Below are positions 26,536-33,118 of a stretch of 60,471 nt of DNA, in pieces. The stretch is from a virus, in the IMG/VR virus record IMGVR_UViG_3300034062_003225, positions 1-60,471 of that record; one strand, 5' to 3'. Position 1 is the first letter of the stretch, and every line of letters begins with the position of its first letter. The notes beneath the pieces were generated by a model, which made no database searches, was not told the origin of the DNA, and saw only the letters and a program-made list of their open reading frames with translations. A program made the translations under genes and the position numbers.

Positions 26536-27846
26536 TTAGATCTTTTCTCCGTCACCAAATCCACGCCATGTAATGAACCGTGGAAAGCGAAGCGAATAAG
26601 TACCATCTTGATTCTGGGTAATGGCATCCGCACGAATTTCGGCTACCTTACCGATTACATCTTTACTAGACCAAATCTCGGATCGCTGTTCATCACTGAA
26701 TCCGGAACCAACATTCACTCGAATGTTCTTACCAGATTCAACTCCCTCACAAACAATTGCTCCGAGAGAACCAGCATTCTTACCAGTTCCTTCTTCAATA
26801 TCAACCACTTCAAGAGAAACATCGATGAACGGCTTCAACTTCAACCAAGAAGCGGATCGCTTGCATTCATAAGGAGCGGAAGGATCTTTGATCATGATTC
26901 CTTCATAACCACCTTCGATAGCTTTCTCGTTCATCTCACGGAAGATCTCACGACCAGTTGTCGTATTGAGATCTACGATCTGATTTGAAAGAATCTTGAT
27001 ATTAGGAGTATGTTCTTGTACAAGATCGTACCAGATAGAAAGCGATTCGCTGCGAATTTCCTGAGAGACATCACAACGACCAGCAATAAATTCTTGCATA
27101 GGAATCATATCAAAGAGATGTAATACAGCATCATCAGTTTGAACATTTTCTTTACGATTCAACTGCTTCATTAGATCCTGGAATTTCGCAGACATAATTT
27201 CGCCATCAAATACCCAAGGATCAGAAAAGAACGAAGAAATACCAACAAACTGTTCACGAATCTTTGGAAAATTATCTAGTTCTTTTCCATTACGTGAAAA
27301 CTGGACGACACGACCATCAGGATAAACAAACGTCAAGACACGGACGCCATCTAACTTCACTTCCAACATCTTGGTCCCAGTCATCTTTGTTTGCTGATCT
27401 ATAGAATCCTGAGCAAGCTGACAAGAGAAAGTTGGAACGATATACTTATCGGATGCCGACATATTCTTCACAACTTTATTCACAGTCTTCTCAGAGACGC
27501 CACAACGAAGATCTTTGGTCAAGATCAAACGATACCAATTATTCCATTCGTCTTCCGTAGCCATGGACATGAGACGAACAATCTCTTGTTTCGCAGCATT
27601 ACCAGTAAGCTTGCGATTTAAAAGCTTGGAAAGAAGTCCAGCAAATTCGGACCAAGGAAGACCGGATCCATTTCCAGTCTTCTCTGGAATCTGTTTAACA
27701 CCGAAAGTCATCATACCATCTAAGGCATAACGAATTCCATAAAAGAGAATATCATTCTTATCACGTGCCTCTCGTTCAAGAATTGCTTCCTTACCAAGAC
27801 GAGAGTTATCGGATTGCAAAGCACGAATGACTTTAGACGGAACCAT
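26536..27846 (-). CDS. 30: ATP-dependent DNA ligase (T4 gp30 type)
   Basis: 436 residues. Motif I EVKLDGVR places the adenylated lysine at K164; later come WVFDGEIM (motif III), EGIMIKDPS (motif IV) and SWLKLKPF (motif V). The N-terminal helical domain includes LRCGVSEKTVNKV, as in T4 gp30 (487 residues). It seals nicks in lagging-strand DNA during replication and repair. Codon use here is more GC-rich than in the tail genes. Confidence 0.93.
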   Translation of the reverse strand: MVPSKVIRALQSDNSRLGKEAILEREARDKNDILFYGIRYALDGMMTFGVKQIPEKTGNGSGLPWSEFAGLLSKLLNRKLTGNAAKQEIVRLMSMATEDEWNNWYRLILTKDLRCGVSEKTVNKVVKNMSASDKYIVPTFSCQLAQDSIDQQTKMTGTKMLEVKLDGVRVLTFVYPDGRVVQFSRNGKELDNFPKIREQFVGISSFFSDPWVFDGEIMSAKFQDLMKQLNRKENVQTDDAVLHLFDMIPMQEFIAGRCDVSQEIRSESLSIWYDLVQEHTPNIKILSNQIVDLNTTTGREIFREMNEKAIEGGYEGIMIKDPSAPYECKRSASWLKLKPFIDVSLEVVDIEEGTGKNAGSLGAIVCEGVESGKNIRVNVGSGFSDEQRSEIWSSKDVIGKVAEIRADAITQNQDGTYSLRFPRFITWRGFGDGEKI

Positions 27847-27894
27847 TAAATAATCTCCTTAATTTCTTCGAAGTACGAGCTTGAAAAGTCAATA

Positions 27895-28209
27895 CTACCA
27901 GTGAAAAAGACCCCTCTTTTTTTCACCATTTGCATAAACTATCAAAACGTCTCCATCTTCAGCAAATTCAAGAGGATCACCCCAAAGAGACGGGACATCA
28001 TCGCCAAGATCATCAGACCACTTGCTGGACCAGCGATCACCGCAACAAGGGCAGTCAACGCCAGAATCACAACCATCGAAATAAACACCATCTACTTCTA
28101 AAACACGCTTGTTCGCATCTTCGGCGTTTTCCGCCTCAACAACAACAACTTTTGCTGGAGGATCATCAACACCGAAAGAATTGTTTTGTTTAAAGTTAAA
28201 GAATTTCAT
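27895..28209 (-). CDS. small early protein, leaderless gene
   Basis: 104 residues. MKFFNFKQNNSFGVDDPPAK, then a region rich in Asp/Val and the cysteine-tryptophan core CDSGVDCPCCGDRWS. I recognise the GVDCPCCGDRW type from short phage proteins without function. A near-perfect promoter leaves only 6 bases between TATAAT and this ATG. Confidence 0.65.
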   Translation of the reverse strand: MKFFNFKQNNSFGVDDPPAKVVVVEAENAEDANKRVLEVDGVYFDGCDSGVDCPCCGDRWSSKWSDDLGDDVPSLWGDPLEFAEDGDVLIVYANGEKKRGLFHW

Positions 28210-28215
28210 ACTTTC

Positions 28216-28244
28216 ATTATACCTTTTCTGGGTTTGGTTGTCAA
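28216..28244 (-). promoter_or_regulatory. consensus sigma70 promoter, leaderless layout
   Basis: TTGACA, 17 bases, TATAAT, 6 bases, ATG at 28209. An upstream box related to ACTGAAAACAAAGGGAATAT lies at 28261-28280. Confidence 0.85.
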
Positions 28245-28275
28245 GCATTTTGAGAAAAATATATTCCCTTTGTTT

Positions 28276-28470
28276 TCAGTAGTTTAGCGATCGAGCTTCG
28301 ACAAGAAGGCTCGTTGCTCCATCTGTAGTTCGTAGTTCGCATACGCAATTTTGTGGGCGCAACGACAGGTCGGCAGTTTGACGTTCATACAAGCGAATTA
28401 AAGCACGGCGGACACAACGTTCGTCATTCGCAAGTTTCTGGCGAATAGCTTCTTCTGTGTACGTTTCCAT
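28276..28470 (-). CDS. small early protein, leaderless gene
   Basis: 64 residues: EEAIRQKLANDERCVRRALI then RLYERQTADLSLR. Resembles a short phage family with an L-x-x-IYxRQT core and no known role. The ATG is 6 bases after a TACAAT -10. Confidence 0.6.
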   Translation of the reverse strand: METYTEEAIRQKLANDERCVRRALIRLYERQTADLSLRPQNCVCELRTTDGATSLLVEARSLNY

Positions 28471-28476
28471 ACTTTC

Positions 28477-28505
28477 ATTGTACCGTGTTCAGATTGAAGT
28501 GTCAA
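28477..28505 (-). promoter_or_regulatory. sigma70-type promoter, leaderless layout
   Basis: TTGACA, 17 bases, TACAAT, 6 bases, ATG at 28470. The conserved upstream box lies at 28522-28547. The 114 bases between 28470 and 28585 hold this promoter and nothing else I can identify. Confidence 0.8.
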
Positions 28506-28584
28506 GGAATTTTGGAAATTTATATTCCGTTTATTTTCAATGACTTGACTACCACTCCTTGCGCCCTACACATTCCCCAATCTA

Positions 28585-28818
28585 TTAACGATTAGATTTC
28601 CTAATAACTTTAAGATCTTTGACATTGAATAATTTCGTATTCATAATTCCTTGATTGACAAGTTTCAATCGAACGTAGTGAAATTGTAGGATTTTGCAAT
28701 CATAATCAAAACCTCGAACATAACAGATTTTCTCTACAATACCAACAGAGTCTTCTTTCTTTGTGCCATCATTCAGAGTGATCTTAGTTCGAACAACATC
28801 TCCAATTTTGATATTCAT
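28585..28818 (-). CDS. hypothetical protein, KOW/SH3-like start
   Basis: 77 residues from the ATG at 28818, which overlaps the upstream stop as ATGA. MNIKIGDVVRTKITLNDGTK and the following VGIVEKICYV look like a small beta-barrel. Function unknown. Confidence 0.58.
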   Translation of the reverse strand: MNIKIGDVVRTKITLNDGTKKEDSVGIVEKICYVRGFDYDCKILQFHYVRLKLVNQGIMNTKLFNVKDLKVIRKSNR

Positions 28819-29051
28819 GTTAGCTCTAAGATTCGTTTCCATATGGTTCGTCTTGTATGTTGATCTGTATTTGTTGTTTCGAAAAAAATATTATTGAGTT
28901 GAGTCATATGTTCGAAACATAAATCAACAGTTGCGTGAATAATTCTACCATCGATCTGATCGACATGTGGAATTGTGATTCGTTTTGCTTCTCTTTTTCT
29001 AGCTTCTATTTTTGGACAAACATCACAAGCATAAATCTTAATTTCAGCCAT
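28815..29051 (-). CDS. small zinc-binding protein
   Basis: 78 residues. AEIKIYACDVCPKIEARKRE and a later LCFEHM provide C-x2-C and C-x2-H ligands, a treble-clef-like arrangement. Function unknown. Coupled to the following gene. Confidence 0.6.
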   Translation of the reverse strand: MAEIKIYACDVCPKIEARKREAKRITIPHVDQIDGRIIHATVDLCFEHMTQLNNIFFETTNTDQHTRRTIWKRILELT

Positions 29052-29065
29052 ACGACCTCAAATTT

Positions 29066-29142
29066 TGGTAGCTGCGGTGGGATTCGAACCCACACTTTAC
29101 GGATTTTAAGTCCGTTGCCTCTGCCGATTGGACTACGCAGCC
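29066..29142 (-). tRNA. tRNA with UAA anticodon (Leu by code) but short variable loop
   Basis: 77 bases, acceptor GGCTGCG, anticodon loop CTTAAAA, 5-base variable loop, T-loop TTCGAAT, CCA encoded. Bacterial tRNA-Leu normally has a long variable arm; this one is class I. Confidence 0.85.
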
Positions 29143-29148
29143 ATTTAT

Positions 29149-29184
29149 GGAATAACGACTAATCTGTAAACTAGTCGTTATTCC
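29149..29184. other. 13-bp perfect hairpin between tRNA genes
   Basis: GGAATAACGACTA pairs exactly with TAGTCGTTATTCC around a 10-base loop. There is no T-tract; it may guide tRNA processing or stabilise the precursor. Confidence 0.7.
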
Positions 29185-29189
29185 CGATG

Positions 29190-29264
29190 TGGTCCCACTA
29201 GGACTTGAACCTAGAACCCTCCCGTTATGAGCGGGACGCTACTAACCAATTGAGCTATGGGACC
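29190..29264 (-). tRNA. tRNA(CAU), Met or lysidine-type Ile
   Basis: Acceptor GGTCCCA with TGGGACC, anticodon loop CTCATAA, T-arm CTAGG/CCTAG. Full CCA is not encoded. Whether it is Met or Ile2 cannot be decided from the anticodon. Confidence 0.88.
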
Positions 29265-29273
29265 GAATTATTT

Positions 29274-29360
29274 TGGTGGGGATGGAGGGAATCGAACCCT
29301 CACGCCCTTGCGGGCACTGGAACCTAAATCCAGGGCGTCTGCCAATTTCGCCACATCCCC
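29274..29360 (-). tRNA. tRNA-Leu(UAG)
   Basis: 87 bases with long variable arm, acceptor GGGGATG, anticodon loop TTTAGGT (TAG), T-arm GAGGG/CCCTC, CCA encoded. A normal class II tRNA-Leu. Confidence 0.92.
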
Positions 29361-29384
29361 AATATATTTACTTATACAATATTT

Positions 29385-29509
29385 TGGTATCGGGAGATGG
29401 AATTGAACCATCTCAAGTCTATTCATCTAATTAGTTATCCTAGGTTCTGACTTCAACCCTTCGACGCCACGGAAGTTAGCCGCCGCTCTATCCAATGAGC
29501 TATCCCGAA
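29385..29509 (-). tRNA. abnormal 125-base tRNA-like gene with ~50 extra bases
   Basis: Good D-arm (GCTC/GAGC), T-arm (GATGG, TTCAATT, CCATC), acceptor TTCGGGA/TCCCGAT with one mismatch, and CCA. Between D- and T-arms lie 72 bases instead of about 23. A 4-bp stem with loop CTAACTT could be the anticodon arm. Possible intron, giant variable arm or fusion of two halves; isotype not assigned. Confidence 0.5.
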
Positions 29510-29525
29510 ATATACAATAGCTTTC

Positions 29526-29897
29526 TCAAATTGTTTTGAATTCAAGAACTCGTCCGTTATCAGTAATTATAACATACAATTCTTTGACGTTTCTAGTAGT
29601 GATGGATTTAATGTAAATATTTGCTTCAAAATTACCAAGTTGGATAATATCTTCTGTGTTGTTATTCTCGTTACACCAAACCTGATGAGCTAAAATTTTC
29701 TTATTTTTCTTTTGTTCCTCGAGCCAATTGAAACACAACAGAAAAAATTCATGTCTAGTCTCTGTGTTATTAACTACACGTCCATGTCTCTTAAACCATT
29801 CGCGAATCACATCTTGTAATTCATATACTATCCATTTTTGTTTCTTTGGTTTGGCGATTACATCCAATGAGTTGAGTAGTAGATATCGTCTTGTCAT
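29526..29897 (-). CDS. hypothetical protein
   Basis: 123 residues from ATG 29897; a TTG start at 29927 is also possible. TRRYLLLNSLDVIAKPKKQK, VIREWFKRHGR and an RHEFFLLCFNWLEEQKK helix, then beta-strands to the end. No known family. Confidence 0.5.
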   Translation of the reverse strand: MTRRYLLLNSLDVIAKPKKQKWIVYELQDVIREWFKRHGRVVNNTETRHEFFLLCFNWLEEQKKNKKILAHQVWCNENNNTEDIIQLGNFEANIYIKSITTRNVKELYVIITDNGRVLEFKTI

Positions 29898-29920
29898 AAA
29901 TTCTATATTCTCGAGAATCT

Positions 29921-30055
29921 CTACCAATCAATATTGGTATTGTATTTGTCAGCCGGAAACAATCCCTTTTTGTGCAAGTCATTTGCAACAGTTTGGATGT
30001 CTGGATAAAAAAATAAGGTCTACCATAAGTATTCTCAACCAGTTCGAATGTTCAT
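29921..30055 (-). pseudogene. probable degraded short gene with frameshifts
   Basis: On the minus strand an ATG at 30055 is followed after six codons by a stop. In other frames the text reads ENTYGRPYFF and then, after a run of seven T, YPDIQTVANDLHKKGLFPAD and NTNIDW before a stop at 29921. One extra base in the T run would join the last two parts. Either a decayed gene or sequence error at a homopolymer. Confidence 0.4.
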
Positions 30056-30059
30056 AATA

Positions 30060-30347
30060 TTAACGTTCTGTAATAGTTACAGTTCCTTCAAACAAACCAT
30101 ATGTAGATTTTTCGTGAAAAATATGAGTCTTAGGCTTTTCTCCTGCTTCACGCTTTCTAGTCAAAATCCAAAGGTTTGCACTACTAGTTGCACCGCCGAC
30201 ACTTTTCCAAGTAATATTTTCTAATACTTCGCCAGGAGGCAGATCGATCTTCATATCACCACCAAATTGATTAGTGTGTGAATTTTCTGTACAACCTGTC
30301 AACAAACATGACGCCAAAATAATACTACAAAGAATCGTACTTTTCAT
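30060..30347 (-). CDS. small lipoprotein
   Basis: 95 residues. MKSTILCSIILASCLLTGC is a lipoprotein signal with lipobox LLTGC (lipidated Cys19). The mature part contains GGDMKIDLPPGEVLENITWK and LWILTRK and ends in a beta pair EGTVTITE. Probably anchored in a host membrane. The family is seen in phages without an assigned role. Confidence 0.65.
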   Translation of the reverse strand: MKSTILCSIILASCLLTGCTENSHTNQFGGDMKIDLPPGEVLENITWKSVGGATSSANLWILTRKREAGEKPKTHIFHEKSTYGLFEGTVTITER

Positions 30348-30350
30348 AAA

Positions 30351-30473
30351 TTACACTTCTTTCGAAATCAAGACAAAGAACTCGTCGTCCTGGTCAACAA
30401 TCTCCCAACCAGCATCGAATAGTTTCTTGTCGAAATCATTTGCATGAATCCACTTCTGAATCGTTCTTACCAT
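30351..30473 (-). CDS. very small protein
   Basis: 40 residues: MVRTIQKWIHANDFDKKLFD then AGWEIVDQDDEFFVLISKEV. Its start overlaps the preceding stop by seven bases (ATGGTAA), so translation is probably coupled. Function unknown. Confidence 0.5.
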   Translation of the reverse strand: MVRTIQKWIHANDFDKKLFDAGWEIVDQDDEFFVLISKEV

Positions 30474-30658
30474 TTGTTTGAAACTCCTTCAAGATATTCT
30501 ACTGCAGAGAAGAAATCTGCAAAGTATTGTTTTGAGTTATTGATAACTGAGAGGGAAATCCATTGCTGCTCATCAAAAAATTGACCACGCCAGATACAGC
30601 CGATCGCCCTACCAGTCGAGTCGAAAACAATTTTCCCATCTTTGATCTTTACTTCCAT
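30467..30658 (-). CDS. small early protein
   Basis: 63 residues. EVKIKDGKIVFDSTGRAIGC is a beta-hairpin-like start; FADFFSAVEYLEG follows. Unknown. Expressed from the promoter at 30676 with a short leader carrying AGGTG near the ATG. Confidence 0.55.
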   Translation of the reverse strand: MEVKIKDGKIVFDSTGRAIGCIWRGQFFDEQQWISLSVINNSKQYFADFFSAVEYLEGVSNKW

Positions 30659-30675
30659 TCATCACCTACTATTCA

Positions 30676-30704
30676 AGTATACTAAATTTTTTGGTGGGAA
30701 GCAA
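30676..30704 (-). promoter_or_regulatory. sigma70-type promoter with dyad over the -35
   Basis: TTGCTT, 17 bases, TATACT. The -35 is the loop of a GGTGGG/CCCACC hairpin (30693-30711). The -10 ends 17 bases before the ATG at 30658. Confidence 0.62.
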
Positions 30705-30726
30705 GCCCACCCAAAATATTTTTCGG

Positions 30727-30828
30727 TTACTTCCTGCGGAGGCAGGTCGTCTCGGCGATGTCCAGGAAGTCTTCCCGATCAGAAGCGAAAGTCAGAATCT
30801 TCGCAAGCTTCAGAACCATACGAAGGCT
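30727..30828 (-). pseudogene. displaced C-terminal remnant of an AAA+ ATPase gene
   Basis: 34 codons ending in TAA: SLRMVLKLAKILTFASDRED, then FLDIAETTCLRRK. This aligns with the last 34 residues of the ATPase at 31727 (SLRSVIKAAQILAFSENKED then FHDIMMTTGFRR) at roughly half identity. There is no start and homology stops abruptly at the Ser-Leu-Arg. Homing endonuclease 30919-31755 lies between the two copies, so this looks like the original gene end displaced by the insertion. Confidence 0.72.
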
Positions 30829-30843
30829 AGAAAATTAAATTTA

Positions 30844-30851
30844 TATAAATA
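30844..30851 (+). promoter_or_regulatory. late-type box TATAAATA before homing endonuclease 1
   Basis: TATAAATA lies just upstream of a leader hairpin (30856-30890, stem GAGGGA/TCCCTC with inner AGTG/CACT). The same order precedes the second endonuclease. Confidence 0.5.
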
Positions 30852-30855
30852 AAAT

Positions 30856-30918
30856 GAGGGAATAAAGTGTTATCAGCACTGTAATCCCTCTAAACACAAA
30901 CTAAGGACTAGTTAGCTT
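30856..30918 (+). promoter_or_regulatory. structured leader of homing endonuclease 1
   Basis: A hairpin ending at 30890 is followed by 28 bases (start TAAACACAAACTAAGGA) that are nearly identical to those before the endonuclease at 36678, with identical spacing to the ATG. AAGGA is the likely ribosome site. Confidence 0.62.
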
Positions 30919-31755
30919 ATGTCTAATACTATTTATTGCACTTACCTCACAATTTATTCTGGGAACAAACTTCCTACATTTTATATTGGATCTACTTCTG
31001 TCGAAAAAATCGAACAAGGTTATCGTGGTTCAGTTTCTTCAAAACGATATCAATCTATATGGGAAAAAGAATTAAAATTTAATTCTAACTTATTCAAAAC
31101 AAGAATAATAACAAGACACAATACGAGAGAAGAAGCTCTAGAAAAAGAAAAATATTTTCAGAAATCTCTTAATGTTGTGAAATCGCCTATGTACATTAAT
31201 TGCGCATATGCGCAATTAAATGGTTATGCTGGAATGGATGTTAGTGGAGAACTAAACCCAATGTTTGGCAAAACACATTCTGAAGAAACAAAAAAACTTA
31301 TAACTGAAAAGTCTATAGGAAAAATACTGTCATCGGAGACAAAAAAGAAAATTTCTATTTCCAATAAAGGAAGAAAACTTTCAGAAAAATGTTGTTTAGA
31401 AAAATCAATTAGAATGCGTGGAGAAAATAATCATATGTTTGGAAAACCTCTGTCTGTAGAAAGAAAAGTCGCAATTTCTGAACGTAATAGAAAGAGAAAA
31501 GGCGAAAAAAGAAATCCGCTTAGTACAGAACAAAAAGTTCAAATTGCAAGAAATAAAAGAAGTAAGCTACAAAAATTTTGTTTTATTCACGAGTCAGGTT
31601 TAATAGAATTAGATATTACTAGACCAGACTTACGTGACAAATACCCAGATCATAAACTTCATATTGGTAATCTCAGTTCTGTATGTTCAAAGAAAGTTAC
31701 TCATTACAAAGGATGGTCCCTTCTTATTACCGACGAAAACCAGTCGTCATCATAA
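30919..31755 (+). CDS. GIY-YIG homing endonuclease with NUMOD3 repeats
   Basis: 278 residues. YCTYLTIYSGNKLPTFYIGS is a GIY-YIG nuclease start; the catalytic Arg and Glu would follow in YRGS and the HNTREEALEKE helix. Several NUMOD3-type DNA-binding repeats follow (NPMFGKTHSEETKKLI, NHMFGKPLSVERKVAI). Free-standing genes of this type cut cognate DNA and spread by homing. It overlaps the convergent ATPase 3' end by 29 bases and separates it from a remnant of the same gene end (30727). Paralogous to 36678. Confidence 0.88.
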   Translation: MSNTIYCTYLTIYSGNKLPTFYIGSTSVEKIEQGYRGSVSSKRYQSIWEKELKFNSNLFKTRIITRHNTREEALEKEKYFQKSLNVVKSPMYINCAYAQLNGYAGMDVSGELNPMFGKTHSEETKKLITEKSIGKILSSETKKKISISNKGRKLSEKCCLEKSIRMRGENNHMFGKPLSVERKVAISERNRKRKGEKRNPLSTEQKVQIARNKRSKLQKFCFIHESGLIELDITRPDLRDKYPDHKLHIGNLSSVCSKKVTHYKGWSLLITDENQSSS

Positions 31756-32710
31756 TATCGTGGAAGTCTTCCTTATTTTCCGAGAAGGCAAGAATCTGCG
31801 CCGCTTTGATGACAGAACGAAGCGACAAATCCCGCATTTTCTGATAATTCGTCTTCACGTACGACACGAGGAAAGTCGTATCCGATTCGTCAAGACCAAG
31901 GGTGTAAGCCATATCCGAATTCTTCAGAACGTCTTCGATTCGCAGGATGTACTCACGAGTCGAACCAAAGTTCAGATCAATATAGAACGAACGGGAAATG
32001 AGAGCCTGGAAGTGTGGCGCCATCATCTTGCCCTGAGCGATCGCAGTTTCAAAATTCTTGTTCGTGATGAAGATCATCGAACCACGATATTCAAATTCAT
32101 TCGGAATCGCTTCGCCCAACTCGTCAACGAACATCTTTTCTGAAGCCCAGGAGATCACCCGCCGCTTCGACGAATCAAGAGCTGCCTTCAGGATATTCAT
32201 CGCAACTTCATCATCGAATGCCGAATCAGCGTCGTCGATCAGGATAACAGCATTGTCGTGACGATTTTCCCACAGAGCCTTGAAGAGACCAGTCGCCTTC
32301 ACGAAGCCAGTGATCTTCTTGTACTTGATCTCGCCGTCCATCTCAGCACGCTCCAACATACCTTCGATCGTGTAGGTCTTACCGATACCAGCCGGACCAG
32401 AAACGATCATCGAACGAACCTTACCAGAAATGACACCCGAAGCCATCCGATCAAGCGTACGGAACCGCCGACGCTGGCAGTCAAGAATTTCCTCGTCGCT
32501 TACTTCAGAAGTCGCTTGATGAGAAGTGGTGTCGGAACCCGAAACGAATTCAGAAATGTCGTAGACTCCACGACCAATCTTATTCTTCGTCAAGAAGCCA
32601 GGATTCACACCATACTTGTTTGCGACAGACATAAGCTGGTCACGATTGACATTCGTTCCAAAAGAAGCAACCAGTTCGTTGATCAGAGAGATCTTTTTCG
32701 TGTCATTCAT
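31727..32710 (-). CDS. AAA+ ATPase
   Basis: 327 residues. Walker A GPAGIGKT at 105-112, Walker B ILIDDAD around 157-162, sensor-like MIFITNKN, then a C-terminal helical lid. The N-terminal 80 residues are a small helical domain (NRDQLMSVANKYGVNPGFLT). Large phages encode such ATPases with unproven roles in replication or remodelling. Its last 34 codons are duplicated at 30727 across a homing endonuclease. DNA here is clearly more GC-rich than the tail genes. The start is 8 bases after a TATAAT box. Confidence 0.82.
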   Translation of the reverse strand: MNDTKKISLINELVASFGTNVNRDQLMSVANKYGVNPGFLTKNKIGRGVYDISEFVSGSDTTSHQATSEVSDEEILDCQRRRFRTLDRMASGVISGKVRSMIVSGPAGIGKTYTIEGMLERAEMDGEIKYKKITGFVKATGLFKALWENRHDNAVILIDDADSAFDDEVAMNILKAALDSSKRRVISWASEKMFVDELGEAIPNEFEYRGSMIFITNKNFETAIAQGKMMAPHFQALISRSFYIDLNFGSTREYILRIEDVLKNSDMAYTLGLDESDTTFLVSYVKTNYQKMRDLSLRSVIKAAQILAFSENKEDFHDIMMTTGFRR

Positions 32711-33033
32711 ACAAAACCATTATAGCGTATCCAATAGACTATCGCAAGCAAATTGCGAAAATATTTCAAAATATTTCTTCCCTTTAGAATCAATAACTTG
32801 CAAGGATCGCTTCGCAAGTCATTCAAAACAAAGAGATTCCTGGAATCACTATTAAATACATACGAGTTCTTTCTGGATTCCTGTATCGTCTTGGAGATCG
32901 CAATCTGATCTGGGTGAGGTAACGGGTGCCGGAAAGTCGTTTCTGAATTTCCTGTGAGGAATGATTTTGGATGCAGGCTGCATCCATAATCGTGGAGCCT
33001 ATTGGCTGTCAGGAATATTCGCTTTAGAATCAA
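32707..33033 (-). CDS. candidate small protein, related to 41127-41363
   Basis: 108 codons from TTG at 33033. ILKRIFLTANRLHDYGCS then PKSFLTG matches the fr­ame at 41127 (KTKRIFFVANRLYDFGCS, PKSFLTG), and a second block (KTIQESR, SYVF) also resembles it. It overlaps hairpins, the ATPase promoter and the ATPase start, so the region may be regulatory RNA or DNA instead of, or as well as, coding. Confidence 0.35.
   Translation of the reverse strand: MILKRIFLTANRLHDYGCSLHPKSFLTGNSETTFRHPLPHPDQIAISKTIQESRKNSYVFNSDSRNLFVLNDLRSDPCKLLILKGRNILKYFRNLLAIVYWIRYNGFV
32719..32747 (-). promoter_or_regulatory. sigma70-type promoter of the AAA+ ATPase
   Basis: TTGCGA, 17 bases, TATAAT, then 8 bases to the ATG at 32710. 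The shared upstream box is at 32773-32800. Confidence 0.68.
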
Positions 33034-33072
33034 CGACTTGCATCAAACCATTGAAAATAAAGAGAATATTCT
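32773..33072. promoter_or_regulatory. divergent control region A with paired inverted boxes and hairpins
   Basis: Between the ATPase and the hexapeptide-repeat gene. Each end holds two inverted copies of a box like ATTGAAAATAAAGAGAATAT (32777-32835; 33013-33072). Between them lie a 14-bp hairpin (near 32960-32990, stem core GGATGCAG) and AGCC-TATT-GGCT. The same parts in the same order occur at 41100-41400. No other gene is certain in these ~400 bases. Confidence 0.6.
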
Positions 33073-33083
33073 TTCGAAAAAAC

Positions 33084-33112
33084 TTTGCTCTGAGATTGAA
33101 TCGAGGTATAAT
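33084..33112 (+). promoter_or_regulatory. sigma70-type promoter, leaderless layout
   Basis: TTTGCT, 17 bases, TATAAT, 6 bases, ATG at 33119. Box ATTGAAAATAAAGAGAATAT at 33050-33069. The segment from -10 to ATG is the same as at 41437 (TATAATGGTTCTATG). Confidence 0.78.
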
Positions 33113-33118
33113 GGTTCT

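Noticed and set aside
26608-26988. 126-codon and 83-codon plus-strand frames opposite DNA ligase
   Set aside because: Antisense shadows of ligase codons; the ligase motifs settle the strand.
33002-33118. N-terminal extension of the beta-helix protein from 33002
   Set aside because: It runs through the inverted boxes and promoter; the same promoter text accounts for its likeness to the extension of 41047.
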